Under the pieces are notes generated by a model. It saw only the letters and a list, made by a program, of their open reading frames with translations. It was not told the origin of the DNA and did not search any database. Of a stretch of 64,000 bases of DNA, positions 48,836 to 57,755 are shown piece by piece (within the stretch, counting starts at the first letter, position 1; each line of letters starts with the position of its first letter). The stretch comes from Candidatus Latescibacterota bacterium (GTDB taxonomy: Bacteria; JAAXHH01): assembly GCA_022823465.1 (NCBI GenBank), contig JAJEHX010000006.1:19270-83269 (forward strand), in the 5' to 3' direction. The position numbers and the translations under genes are program-made.

Positions 48836-49982
48836 GCAGGGCGAGGCGCTCCCCGGCGAGGGTCACGTCCAGCGGCTCGATGACCACCTGGCGGGGGCCA
48901 TCCTCCACCACGCCGGCGACCCAGGCGCGGACACCCTTCGCCTCGGCGCAGGCCACCGCCGCGTCCCCATCGTCCGGGCGGACGAAGAGGGCGAAGCCGG
49001 CGCCCATGTTGAGGCTGCCGTAGGCCTCTTCCGGCGTCTGGCGGGTCTCATCTACCATAAACTCCAGCACGTCGGGAACGGACGGCACATCGGTAATGCG
49101 GTAGGTGAAACTGCCGGGGTGGCGCATGACCTTGCGCCAGCCGTGGCCGGTGATATTGGCGACGTAGCGCAGGTCGATGCCGGTCTGGAAGACCGCTTCG
49201 GTTACGGGCGGATAGAGCACGGTCGGGTCGAGCAGGGCCTCGCCATACATCCGGCCGCCGGGCAGGGAGGTGGCATAGCCCTCCGGCAGCCGTTCGGCCA
49301 GCTTGCGGGCGAGGGTGAGGCCGTTGGCGTGGATGCCGCTGCTTTCCAGGAGGACGATCGCGTCCCCGGCCGCCAGGTCCTCGCCCAGGGTGAGGCGCGA
49401 TTTCGGCCGGATGATGCCCACGCAGGAGGCGGCCAGGTCGATGGCGCCTTCCTCCACCACGCCCGTCAGGCACGGCGTTTCGCCGCCGCCCCAGGCCACG
49501 CCCAGGACGTCGCAGGCCGCCTTCCATCCCGCGACCAGGTCGTTCATGCGTTCCACGTCGTCGAACCAGTCAGACGAACCGGCGGCCCAGTATGCGTGGA
49601 TGCTCAGGGGCCGCGCGCCCACGGTGACGATGTCGTTGACGGCCGTGGCGATGGTATCCTGCGCGATGTGGTCGTACCAGGTTCGCCCCGACGCGTCCCG
49701 CAACGCGTCCGCCACCAGGGCCTTGGTGCCCAGGCATTCGGTGATGGAGGCTAGATACGCGTCGCCGATGTCCATTACGTACGCCGACTCCCCTCGGCTG
49801 GCCGCCACCTCCCGGACGCCCGCGCCATTGAGGCTGGCCCCCGTGGTCCGCGCCGCCCGCTGGGCGAGGACCTTCAGGGGATCTATCCGGTCGTAGTCGA
49901 CGCCGGCATCCTCGTAGGTCAGCCGTTCACCGGCTGGCTGGCTGCCTGCCCCGCCCTTGCCGTCCTGTTTTTCGTCGGCCAT
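48828..49982 (-). CDS. AIR synthase (PurM)-related protein
   Basis: LTYEDAGVDYDRIDPLKVLAQRA, AQDTIATAVNDIVTVGARPLSIHAYWA, LLESSGIHANGLTLARKLAERLPEGY, NITGHGWRKVMRH. Confidence 0.86.
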   Translation of the reverse strand: MADEKQDGKGGAGSQPAGERLTYEDAGVDYDRIDPLKVLAQRAARTTGASLNGAGVREVAASRGESAYVMDIGDAYLASITECLGTKALVADALRDASGRTWYDHIAQDTIATAVNDIVTVGARPLSIHAYWAAGSSDWFDDVERMNDLVAGWKAACDVLGVAWGGGETPCLTGVVEEGAIDLAASCVGIIRPKSRLTLGEDLAAGDAIVLLESSGIHANGLTLARKLAERLPEGYATSLPGGRMYGEALLDPTVLYPPVTEAVFQTGIDLRYVANITGHGWRKVMRHPGSFTYRITDVPSVPDVLEFMVDETRQTPEEAYGSLNMGAGFALFVRPDDGDAAVACAEAKGVRAWVAGVVEDGPRQVVIEPLDVTLAGERLALRD

Positions 49983-49992
49983 GCCTGCCCTC

Positions 49993-51390
49993 TCAGCTTC
50001 CCGTGGTGAAGAGTTCCCGCAGGCGGTTGGCGATTAGGACCTCCTCGCCGTTCGCTAATTGATTGGTGCTGACGGATACGCCGTAGAAAATCAGACTCGG
50101 GGATCCCTCCTTGAGCGCTTTGTTGACGTCCGCGCGGGAAAGGGGGATGACATCCTGGTCCCAGATCAGTTCCACTTCAGCGTAATCCGCCGTGTTGATC
50201 TCGTAATTCGCCTCTAGACCGGGTATGTCCTGTAGCTGATCGGTTATCCACCGGGCTTTGCTGTTCCATTCGGCGAACATCGCGTCCTCGTCGAGGGCGA
50301 TATACCGCTCGACGGCGGCGATGAGACCGATGATCTCCTCCTTGCCGACCTTGAGACCGCGGCCGATGCCGTTGCTCGGCGCGTTCTGCATGCGCGCGGC
50401 TTCGATCAGATCCTTCCGGCCCGCCAGTATGCCCGACGAATTGGGACCCCGCAACGCCTTGCCGCCGCTGACGATCACCAGGTCCGCCCCGGCCTCGATA
50501 TAGCGCCGGAAGTTGCTTATGGGGCGCACGTCCGAGGCCATGTCGATCATGACCGGCACGCCCTTCCGATTGCCGATTTCGATGATCTCCTCGGGCATGA
50601 GCGTCTCGGGCGGCGTCGGTTGCCGGTACTTCGTGGGAAAGGGCGGCCTGCCCGTGTTCTGCAGTTCCACGAATGACAGTCCCACGAGCAGGGCCGTCCT
50701 GTCGGTGATCGCCTCCTCGTAGGCCTGCCGCGTATCCGCTTCCACGAGCGTCATGCCCGCATACTGAAAAACCCTGTCGTAGAAGAACCGGTGCGCGGTC
50801 TGGAAAAGGCATTCGACCTTTGGCCAGGTGGGACGAGGGAGTGCCGCCATTCGTTCCTCGTCGGTCCCGGTCAGCACGCCGGCCGCACCCACGAGCAGCG
50901 CGGCGAAAGCGCCCGACGAAATCAGCGCGTCCTCCGCGCCCACGATCTCGGCGATACGCCGACCGGCCGCTTCGTGCAGGTCCCTCATGGTCACGAAGAA
51001 CCGATTCGCCTCGGCCATCGCATCCATGACCTCGGGCGGCATGCGGGAGCCCCCCATGCTGGACAGATAGGAATGGGCGCCGATATGGGGCCGTACGCCA
51101 AGCAGCCGGGTATAGACGTTATCCTCCAGACCGGCCGCCAGGGCTTCCGGGTCGCCGCCCAGGCCCTCCGGACCGTCCGCACCTCCCGCCGGTCCGCCCG
51201 TCTCGCCCGCACCGCTGCACCCTGACGCCACGGCGCCTGCCGCGCCGGCCAGGGCGCTCAACTTGATGAACGTGCGCCGGTCCAGCCGGCCTTCCGCCGT
51301 TTCCGACCCTTCCACGCGCGTCGCTTCTCCTGCATCCTCGTCCGGTCCCACGTCATCCACGCGCATTTCTTCCCGGATATCCTCGTCCAT
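49993..51390 (-). CDS. SelA-like / class V aminotransferase-fold PLP protein with Tat lipoprotein signal
   Basis: RLDRRTFIKLSALAGAAGAVASGCSGAGE (RR plus lipobox); IVGAEDALISSGAFAALLVGAAGVLTGTD, DLVIVSGGKALRGPNSSGILAGRKDLIEAA. Confidence 0.87.
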   Translation of the reverse strand: MDEDIREEMRVDDVGPDEDAGEATRVEGSETAEGRLDRRTFIKLSALAGAAGAVASGCSGAGETGGPAGGADGPEGLGGDPEALAAGLEDNVYTRLLGVRPHIGAHSYLSSMGGSRMPPEVMDAMAEANRFFVTMRDLHEAAGRRIAEIVGAEDALISSGAFAALLVGAAGVLTGTDEERMAALPRPTWPKVECLFQTAHRFFYDRVFQYAGMTLVEADTRQAYEEAITDRTALLVGLSFVELQNTGRPPFPTKYRQPTPPETLMPEEIIEIGNRKGVPVMIDMASDVRPISNFRRYIEAGADLVIVSGGKALRGPNSSGILAGRKDLIEAARMQNAPSNGIGRGLKVGKEEIIGLIAAVERYIALDEDAMFAEWNSKARWITDQLQDIPGLEANYEINTADYAEVELIWDQDVIPLSRADVNKALKEGSPSLIFYGVSVSTNQLANGEEVLIANRLRELFTTGS

Positions 51391-51443
51391 GAGTCAAGCT
51401 CCCGCCAAGAGTGAAGACCCTCACCGGCTTTACAGCGGCCGGC

Positions 51444-51878
51444 CTACGCCCGCTTCTTCGCTTCCATCAGGTTCTCCGTCCGGCTTGCCGCCTGCGCCTC
51501 GATCTCCTTGCGCGTCCAGCGCTTCCCCCGGTTCATGCCCCCACACGTCTCCGCTTCCCGTTCCCACCGGCGTTTCGACTTCAGGACATCCTGCCAGAAG
51601 GGATAGCTGCTGCACTGGGACGGACGAACCGGATAGATGGAACATCCCCGGTCGTAGAAGACGCAGGGACCGTCATCCGGGGATACCAGGGAGACGCAGC
51701 CGTCGATATCTTCCGTGTACCGTTCCAGGAAGGTTTCGAACGGCAGGTCCAGGAACTCGGCGATGCGCCGGAACTCCTTTTCGCTGCCATAGATGAATCC
51801 ACCCGGGAAGGTGCAGCAGTGGCCGCACCCGTGGCAGGAGAACTGCAAACCGTCGTGCCAGAACCTGCCTTTAGCCAT
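51444..51878 (-). CDS. YkgJ family cysteine cluster protein
   Basis: FSCHGCGHCCTFPGGFIYGSEKEFRRIAEFL...CVFYDRGCSIYPVRPSQCSSYPFWQDVL. Confidence 0.92.
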   Translation of the reverse strand: MAKGRFWHDGLQFSCHGCGHCCTFPGGFIYGSEKEFRRIAEFLDLPFETFLERYTEDIDGCVSLVSPDDGPCVFYDRGCSIYPVRPSQCSSYPFWQDVLKSKRRWEREAETCGGMNRGKRWTRKEIEAQAASRTENLMEAKKRA

Positions 51879-52083
51879 GGCTAAGGTCAACCTCATCTTT
51901 ACCGGTGAAGAAAACCACCAGGATCGTCAGTATCGTTCCGGCAAATCCACCGAGAACTACCCAATCCTTACGTTCCATTGCGTCCCTTCCAGGGTTGATA
52001 TCTGACAATGAACGAGAGACAGGATTGGGGGCGACTGCCTGCTTTGTAATTAGAATATTAAAGGGTCAGGATATCGTCAACGG

Positions 52084-52380
52084 TCAATGAGCGGGCGACA
52101 CTCCTTCAGCGAGTAACTCGATCAGGCGTCCCAACTTCTCATCTATGTCATCCAGCTTGTCCAGCTTGTCCAGCTTACGGTCCATTGCATCCAATTTGTC
52201 CAGCTTGTCCAGCTTGTCCAGCTTACGGTCCATTGCATCCAATTTGTCCAGCTTGTCCAGCTTGTCCAGCTTGTCCAGCTTACGGTCCATACTGACAATA
52301 TGCCTGGCAATGGTTTCAAACATCGTACCTATGGCCGACATCTTCATTTCGAGCGTTTCAACACGTTCCTCCAGATTCAT
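52084..52380 (-). CDS. Small coiled-coil protein with LDK-triplet repeats
   Basis: MNLEERVETLEMKMSAIGTMFETIARHIVSMDRKLDKLDKLDKLDKLDAMDRKLDKLDKLDKLDAMDRKLDKLDKLDDIDEKLGRLIELLAEGVSPAH. Confidence 0.7.
   Translation of the reverse strand: MNLEERVETLEMKMSAIGTMFETIARHIVSMDRKLDKLDKLDKLDKLDAMDRKLDKLDKLDKLDAMDRKLDKLDKLDDIDEKLGRLIELLAEGVSPAH
52148..52292. repeat. 9-bp tandem repeats (tccagcttg) in higher-order blocks
   Basis: tccagcttg runs interrupted by tacggtccattgcatccaattt. Confidence 0.92.
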
Positions 52381-52660
52381 GCCCCTGCCCCTTTCATGGT
52401 TTCATGTTTCTCTGATGGCGTCTTTCTGGATCAAATCTCTCTCTATCTCAGACTTTTCCAATCTGTCCGCCTCGAAACGGAACGCCTGCCCGAGCAACGC
52501 CGCCAACACCATGATGGTCAACAGGATTTACAACTGACGCGCTCCCCGATTCCGCATTCATACCCCCTTAGTCGATGCATTGATGGATTTCTCGAATAAA
52601 ATGTTTTTTTAATCATAAACCTGAATCTCATCGATCGAAAGCCTGTCGGTTCCAACCCCG

Positions 52661-53329
52661 CTACTCACCCACCGTGGCGATCACCTCGACCTCGCACCGC
52701 GCGCCGAAGGCCAGGCCGCTGCCGGCGAAGGCGCTGCGGGCCGGCTTGTCGCCGGGGAAGTACGTGACGTACACCTCGTTGAAGGCGGGCCATTCCGCGA
52801 TGTCCGCCAGCATGACCGTCGCCTTGAACACCCGGTCCATGGAGGATCCGTTGGCTTCCAGGACCGTCTTTATGTTCTCCATGGTCTGGCGGGCCTCGCC
52901 CTGGATGCCCCCCGGCGCCAGGTCCGTCGTACCGGGGATGTTTCCGATCTGGCCCGAGAGGAACAGCAGGTGCCCCACGCGCACGGCGTCCGAAAAGGGC
53001 AGGTTCATGCTCGCGGTGGTCGCCGAGGTAAGGTAGACAGGGTCGTTCGAAGGAGACGCAGGGGGCGAAGCCAGTTCAGGCGTTTCCGGCGCCGCAGACA
53101 TTGCGGGCGCCTGCGCCTCCGACGCCTGCTGCGAAGGCGTCGAGGCGTCCTGGGCCGGTTCCGCGCAACCCGCCAGCGACAAAGCGGCAAGCAGCGGCAA
53201 AGCGACTGGCAGCGCCAAGGCGGCGAGCCGCAGCGGCAAAGCGGCAAGACGCAACGGCACGTAAGGCGTCAGCAGCGGCACGAAGGAGGTCAGTAGCAGC
53301 GAAAAGGCAGTACGTAGTTTTCCAGTCAT
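52661..53329 (-). CDS. RidA family protein with lipoprotein signal peptide and low-complexity linker
   Basis: ...LPLLAALSLAGC lipobox; SDAVRVGHLLFLSGQIGNIPGTTDLAPGGIQGEARQTMENIKTVLEANGSSMDRVFKATVMLADIAEWPAFNEVYVTYF...RCEVEVIATVGE. Confidence 0.88.
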   Translation of the reverse strand: MTGKLRTAFSLLLTSFVPLLTPYVPLRLAALPLRLAALALPVALPLLAALSLAGCAEPAQDASTPSQQASEAQAPAMSAAPETPELASPPASPSNDPVYLTSATTASMNLPFSDAVRVGHLLFLSGQIGNIPGTTDLAPGGIQGEARQTMENIKTVLEANGSSMDRVFKATVMLADIAEWPAFNEVYVTYFPGDKPARSAFAGSGLAFGARCEVEVIATVGE

Positions 53330-53535
53330 GCTTCACCTCGATTCGAGAAAAGTTTCCTGGTTTACGACTAACTCAATAACGACCGAGCTTAACCATCCAA
53401 GACTGATAAGATTCCAACTTGTTCCCCTGACCCTGGGCTATTACATTCGGAAGGAGGAATGCTATTGACGAGATTCGTATCATTATACAAGTCATCAAAG
53501 AAATCCTCAACAATCCAGTCCTCAAGGAGTGGATT

Positions 53536-53703
53536 ATGAATAAACTCTCCTCCAAGAACGTGTCCGATTCGGAATCAGCGACCGAGGTTTCCAGAGAGAT
53601 AAGGGAGACGCTGAGAGCGCAGCGTGCGGTTATCAGAAAGGCGGATCGGATGCTTGACGAAATCGCCAGGAGGCACAATCTCGATAAACCTCCCAGGGAC
53701 TAG
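53536..53703 (+). CDS. Small hypothetical protein (below ORF-track cutoff), possibly preceded by a 26-codon leader ORF
   Basis: MNKLSSKNVSDSESATEVSREIRETLRAQRAVIRKADRMLDEIARRHNLDKPPRD; upstream AAGGAGGA-ATG (53459) leader MLLTRFVSLYKSSKKSSTIQSSRSGL ends with ATGA overlap onto this start. Confidence 0.4.
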   Translation: MNKLSSKNVSDSESATEVSREIRETLRAQRAVIRKADRMLDEIARRHNLDKPPRD

Positions 53704-53804
53704 GCAAACACCGTTCGTTGCCGCTAAAATTCAACCTTTGCTGGATAGAACTACTATAGAACAACGGATTCCGTCATAAGGCAAGTTGAACCGGAGACCT
53801 GCAA

Positions 53805-56456
53805 ATGATCCGAAACGCGTACTTCATCCGTCCCTGCCGGCACCGGTGGGCCAGCGCCCTGCTTGTCGCCGTGCTGTCTCTTGCGGGCGCCGATGGGGCA
53901 GCGGCGCAGGCCGGCCAGCGCATATTCCGCTCCATCCCGGAGCAGGGCGACACGACGCATGTGGCCGTACCGGGCGGGCGCTTCGAGATGGGCGGTTTCG
54001 GCAAATTGATTTACGGCAGCGACTATCGCCAGCTCTGGACGACGCCGATCGAATTGCCGGTCCTCGATCTGGATGCCGTGGGCGGCGGACTCTCGCCTAT
54101 GCGTCCGGGCGGCGCCGGCCAGTCCATTTCGTTGCATTTCATGGGCAGGGACGGCCGCCGCTACACGGTGCGTTCCATCGACAAGGATCCGTCGAAGCGG
54201 CTGATGGAGGAACTCAAGGACACCGTTGTCGAGGATGTTATCCAGGATCTCGTGAGCGCCCATCTGCCGGCGGCGGGCCTGGTGGTGGACCGGCTCATGG
54301 AGGCGACGGGCGTCCTGCATGCGCCTCACCGGCTGGTGGTGATCCCCGACGATCCCAGGCTGGGATCGTTTCGCGAGGAGTATGCCGGATTGATCGGCAC
54401 CTTGCAGGAACACCCGTCCGAAGCCCCGGGCGACGAGCCGGGGTTTGCCGGATCGCGGAAAGTGAGCGGCACGGAAAGACTGTACGAGGGCCTCGAAGAG
54501 AGCCCCTGCGAACGCGTGGACGCCCGAGCCTATCTCAAGGCGCGGCTCATCGATTTTCTCATAGGCGACTCGGACCGGCACCGGGGCCAGTGGCGGTGGG
54601 CGCGATTTACGGCCGGAGACTGCTTCACGTGGCTGCCCGTCCCGGAAGACCGGGACAAGGCCTTTATCGACCTCGACGGCCTGCTCATGAAGCTGGTGCG
54701 GCGGATCGAGGCCAAGTTCGTCCGCTTTCAGGAGGGGTACCCGAACCACCGGGGACTCTCCCGCACGGGCTGGGAGCTGGACCGCAGGCTGCTGGCCGAA
54801 CTGGAGTGGAGCGCGTGGGAGGCCGTGGTCGCCACGGTACAGTCCGAATTGCCGGACCCGGTGATCGACGACGCCGTCCGGCGGCTTCCGGGACCCCTCT
54901 ATGCGCAGGTAGGCGACTTCCTCTCACAGACGCTCAAGGTGCGCCGGGACCGGCTCGACGAGTTCGCGGCACGGTACTACGGGTTCATCAGCAAACAGGT
55001 CGAGATCAGGGCGACGGACGCGGACGAATATCTCGAACTGGAACACCGGGAGGACGGCGCGCTGGAAGTCCGCATCAGCCTGTCCGGGACGCGGAGCGAC
55101 CCCTACTTCCGCCGCACCCTGTATCCCCGCGAGACCAGCGAAGTCAGGATCTACATGCACGGCGGGGCCGACCAGGTCAACGTCCTCGGAGCGCGGGCCA
55201 GGATCAGGGTCCACGTGGACGGCGGCGGAGGCGCCGACACCTATGCGAACAACTCCCGGGCGGGACGGCGGATGACGCGGTTCTACGACGCGCGCGGCCG
55301 GAACCGCTTCGACGATGACCGGGCGCATATCAACGAGCGGAGGTACAGCCGTCCGAGAAACGAGAGCGCGATATCGCAGGACGTGTACAAACTCGACTGG
55401 GGCACCGTGGCGGGCATGCGGCCGGTGGTCTACTACACCTCCGACCTCGGCGTCTACGCCGGGCTTCAATTCTCCCGGTTGAACTACGGCTACCGGAAAG
55501 CACCGTTCGCCGCGCGGCACGCCGTCGACCTGGGCGTCGCCTCCCGGGGGGGCGCCAAGCCCTTCGTTACCTATTCCGGCACGTTCCGGCATATGCTGCG
55601 GAACATGGACGGCCGGCTCGAGATGGGATACTCGGGCATCAACATGGTCCGATTCAACGACCTGGGCAACGATGTCGATCTCACCCATGAGGAGCCGTTC
55701 TACGAACTGGAACAAGCCCAGTTCCTTTTCGCGCCCGCCCTGGCCTTCGCGGGTTCCGGTACGACCCATGGCAAATGGAGTCTTTCGGGCGGTCCCGTCC
55801 TCAAGATTACCAACACCTCATTGGACGATAACGAAGGAAAGTTCATCGCCTCCTATGAAACGCCGCTGTACGGGACGGGCACTTTCGGGCAGGTCGGCGC
55901 GCGAGGGGAAGTCGTCTACGACACCCGGGACAACCCGGGCCATGCCCGGCGGGGCGTGCGGTTCAGGCTCGCGGGTGACCTCTACCCGGAGCTGTGGGAC
56001 GTGGAATCGACGTTCGCCCATGTTGCGGGCGAGGCGTCTGCGTACCTGTCGGCAAACGTGCCCATGGCGCCCACCTTCGCCCTGCGCGCGGGCGGCAAGA
56101 CCGTCCTCGGGGAGTACCCCTTCCACGAAGCGGCGGCGATCGGCGGCTCCAGCAACCTGCGCGGATTCCGCAAGTACCGTTTCGCGGGGGATTCCGCGGT
56201 TTTCGGGAACGGCGAGTTCCGGTTCCGGCTGACACCGATCAAATTCCTGATTCCCGGTGAACTCGGCGCCTTCGCCGCCGTCGACGCGGGACGGGTATTC
56301 TTCGCGGACGACCCGTCGGAGGCCGATAGCTGGCATATCGGCAAGGGCGGTGGACTGTGGGTCTCCTTCGCCGAGCGGCGGGCGACGATGAGCCTTGCGA
56401 TGATGGACAGCAAGGACAAGACCGAGCTGTACCTGTTCGTCGGGTTCATGTTCTAG
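53805..56456 (+). CDS. Outer-membrane BamA/TamA-like barrel protein with N-terminal kinase-like domain
   Basis: Signal peptide; RLIDFLIGDSDRHRGQWRWARF...VPEDRDKAFIDLDGLL (kinase-like); C-terminal VYDTRDNPGHARRGVRFRLAGD..., AAIGGSSNLRGFRKYRFAGDSAVFGNGEFRFRLT barrel signatures. Confidence 0.8.
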   Translation: MIRNAYFIRPCRHRWASALLVAVLSLAGADGAAAQAGQRIFRSIPEQGDTTHVAVPGGRFEMGGFGKLIYGSDYRQLWTTPIELPVLDLDAVGGGLSPMRPGGAGQSISLHFMGRDGRRYTVRSIDKDPSKRLMEELKDTVVEDVIQDLVSAHLPAAGLVVDRLMEATGVLHAPHRLVVIPDDPRLGSFREEYAGLIGTLQEHPSEAPGDEPGFAGSRKVSGTERLYEGLEESPCERVDARAYLKARLIDFLIGDSDRHRGQWRWARFTAGDCFTWLPVPEDRDKAFIDLDGLLMKLVRRIEAKFVRFQEGYPNHRGLSRTGWELDRRLLAELEWSAWEAVVATVQSELPDPVIDDAVRRLPGPLYAQVGDFLSQTLKVRRDRLDEFAARYYGFISKQVEIRATDADEYLELEHREDGALEVRISLSGTRSDPYFRRTLYPRETSEVRIYMHGGADQVNVLGARARIRVHVDGGGGADTYANNSRAGRRMTRFYDARGRNRFDDDRAHINERRYSRPRNESAISQDVYKLDWGTVAGMRPVVYYTSDLGVYAGLQFSRLNYGYRKAPFAARHAVDLGVASRGGAKPFVTYSGTFRHMLRNMDGRLEMGYSGINMVRFNDLGNDVDLTHEEPFYELEQAQFLFAPALAFAGSGTTHGKWSLSGGPVLKITNTSLDDNEGKFIASYETPLYGTGTFGQVGARGEVVYDTRDNPGHARRGVRFRLAGDLYPELWDVESTFAHVAGEASAYLSANVPMAPTFALRAGGKTVLGEYPFHEAAAIGGSSNLRGFRKYRFAGDSAVFGNGEFRFRLTPIKFLIPGELGAFAAVDAGRVFFADDPSEADSWHIGKGGGLWVSFAERRATMSLAMMDSKDKTELYLFVGFMF

Positions 56457-56468
56457 AGGACCTCAACC

Positions 56469-57755
56469 CTACATTCCGTCCAGCTTGTCCCCCAGCGGAA
56501 TGCGCATCTGGAACACGGGTTTTTCCTGCCCCGTCCTCACGACGCGTACGACGGGAGCGCCGATCCCGTTCCGGGTGACGAAATCGAGCACGACGAACCC
56601 GGAAACGGCGTGTGCGAATATCGTCCCGGGCACGGCGGTCACCCGTTCCACTTTTCCGGCGGATCCCGCCCCGCTCACGATGTGCATCAGGGCGTTTTCA
56701 TCCGGTTCAAAAAGCTGCAGGTTGTGATCGTGTCCCGCGGCATAGACGAGAGGACGGTGTCTTTCGAGCGCGTCTTTCACCTGCCTTGCCAATTCCGCGT
56801 ACCGCGGATGATACAACCTGAGGATCGATCGTGGCCGCACCAGGTGATAGATGTTCAAGAGGGTGTCGATGAGCAGTCCGCGGCCCAATCCGGCGTGGGC
56901 GCCGCCCGATCGAAGGGGATAATGACTCGCCACGATTACAAAATGGTTGGTCAGCGCCGCGAAGGCGTTGTCTATCCGTTTACCGAAATCTCCCGGCGGG
57001 CACCCGCTTGAGTCCGCGACCGTAGAGAACCAGGGCATCCAGTCGATGGCGACGACCGCGATCCCCCGTTCCATCCCGTCCCCGGGCCGGAGCAACTCGC
57101 GGACGGCCGGGCCCGGACACCCGTCGCGGGGCAGAAAGTCCACGTCACCCTCGGACCAGGCCAGTACGAACTCCTGCTGCGCGACGACGCGATCTACCGC
57201 CCAGTCTCCCGGAGAGGAGCCCCAGTCGTGGTTGCCCGGCACGAAAATCCTTAGCGCCGAGATCGCCTCAAGTTGCTGGCGCAGAATCGCTTCGCCCCTG
57301 GCGCGGTCCCCCTCCTCCAGCCCCGACGGGTAAAGATTGTCTCCCAGCAGCACGACGGCGGCGCGGTCGCGCGGAACCGCCCAGCGTTCGACGGCGGCAA
57401 GGGTTGGATCCTCCTCGACAGGCTCCCCGGTGTCGCCGACCAGGACGACGCGATATGCGACGCGGGACGTATCGGCCGAACCTGCGGCGGTGTTTTCCGC
57501 GGAGGCGACCCAGGCGGCCCGGCGGATGAAGGGGTCCCCGTCGGCGTCGTAGTTTTCTCCCAGCAGACGACCGGACCGGCAACCCGAAAGAAGCACGGCC
57601 AGCGCCAGGAGCGGCGCGAGCCACAATCCCGGAACGTGCCGCAAGACCTGCAACCGGACCTGACTGTTTACGCGTATTTCGGTTCGTCTCCGGCTAAGCC
57701 GCGGAGACCCACTCGCCGGACGTAAATACCGCCGGGCGCTTTTCGATCCTCGCAA
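56469..57755 (-). CDS. Metallophosphoesterase, lipoprotein
   Basis: LAPLLALAVLLSGC lipobox; VVLVGDTGEP, VVLLGDNLYPSGLEEGD, VPGNHDWGSSPGD, IVASHYPL, YAAGHDHNLQLFE; TTG start directly after upstream TAA. Confidence 0.92.
   Translation of the reverse strand: MRGSKSARRYLRPASGSPRLSRRRTEIRVNSQVRLQVLRHVPGLWLAPLLALAVLLSGCRSGRLLGENYDADGDPFIRRAAWVASAENTAAGSADTSRVAYRVVLVGDTGEPVEEDPTLAAVERWAVPRDRAAVVLLGDNLYPSGLEEGDRARGEAILRQQLEAISALRIFVPGNHDWGSSPGDWAVDRVVAQQEFVLAWSEGDVDFLPRDGCPGPAVRELLRPGDGMERGIAVVAIDWMPWFSTVADSSGCPPGDFGKRIDNAFAALTNHFVIVASHYPLRSGGAHAGLGRGLLIDTLLNIYHLVRPRSILRLYHPRYAELARQVKDALERHRPLVYAAGHDHNLQLFEPDENALMHIVSGAGSAGKVERVTAVPGTIFAHAVSGFVVLDFVTRNGIGAPVVRVVRTGQEKPVFQMRIPLGDKLDGM

Noticed and set aside
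52148-52292. Possible CRISPR-like array
   Set aside because: 9-bp units without unique spacers, inside a coding frame, no cas genes.
53373-53678. 101-aa minus-strand ORF
   Set aside because: No recognisable signature; opposite-strand frame has better SD and helical protein composition.
53786-55318. 510-aa plus-strand ORF in an alternate frame
   Set aside because: Overlaps the BamA-like gene, which has signal peptide and domain signatures; low-complexity Arg/Gly translation.
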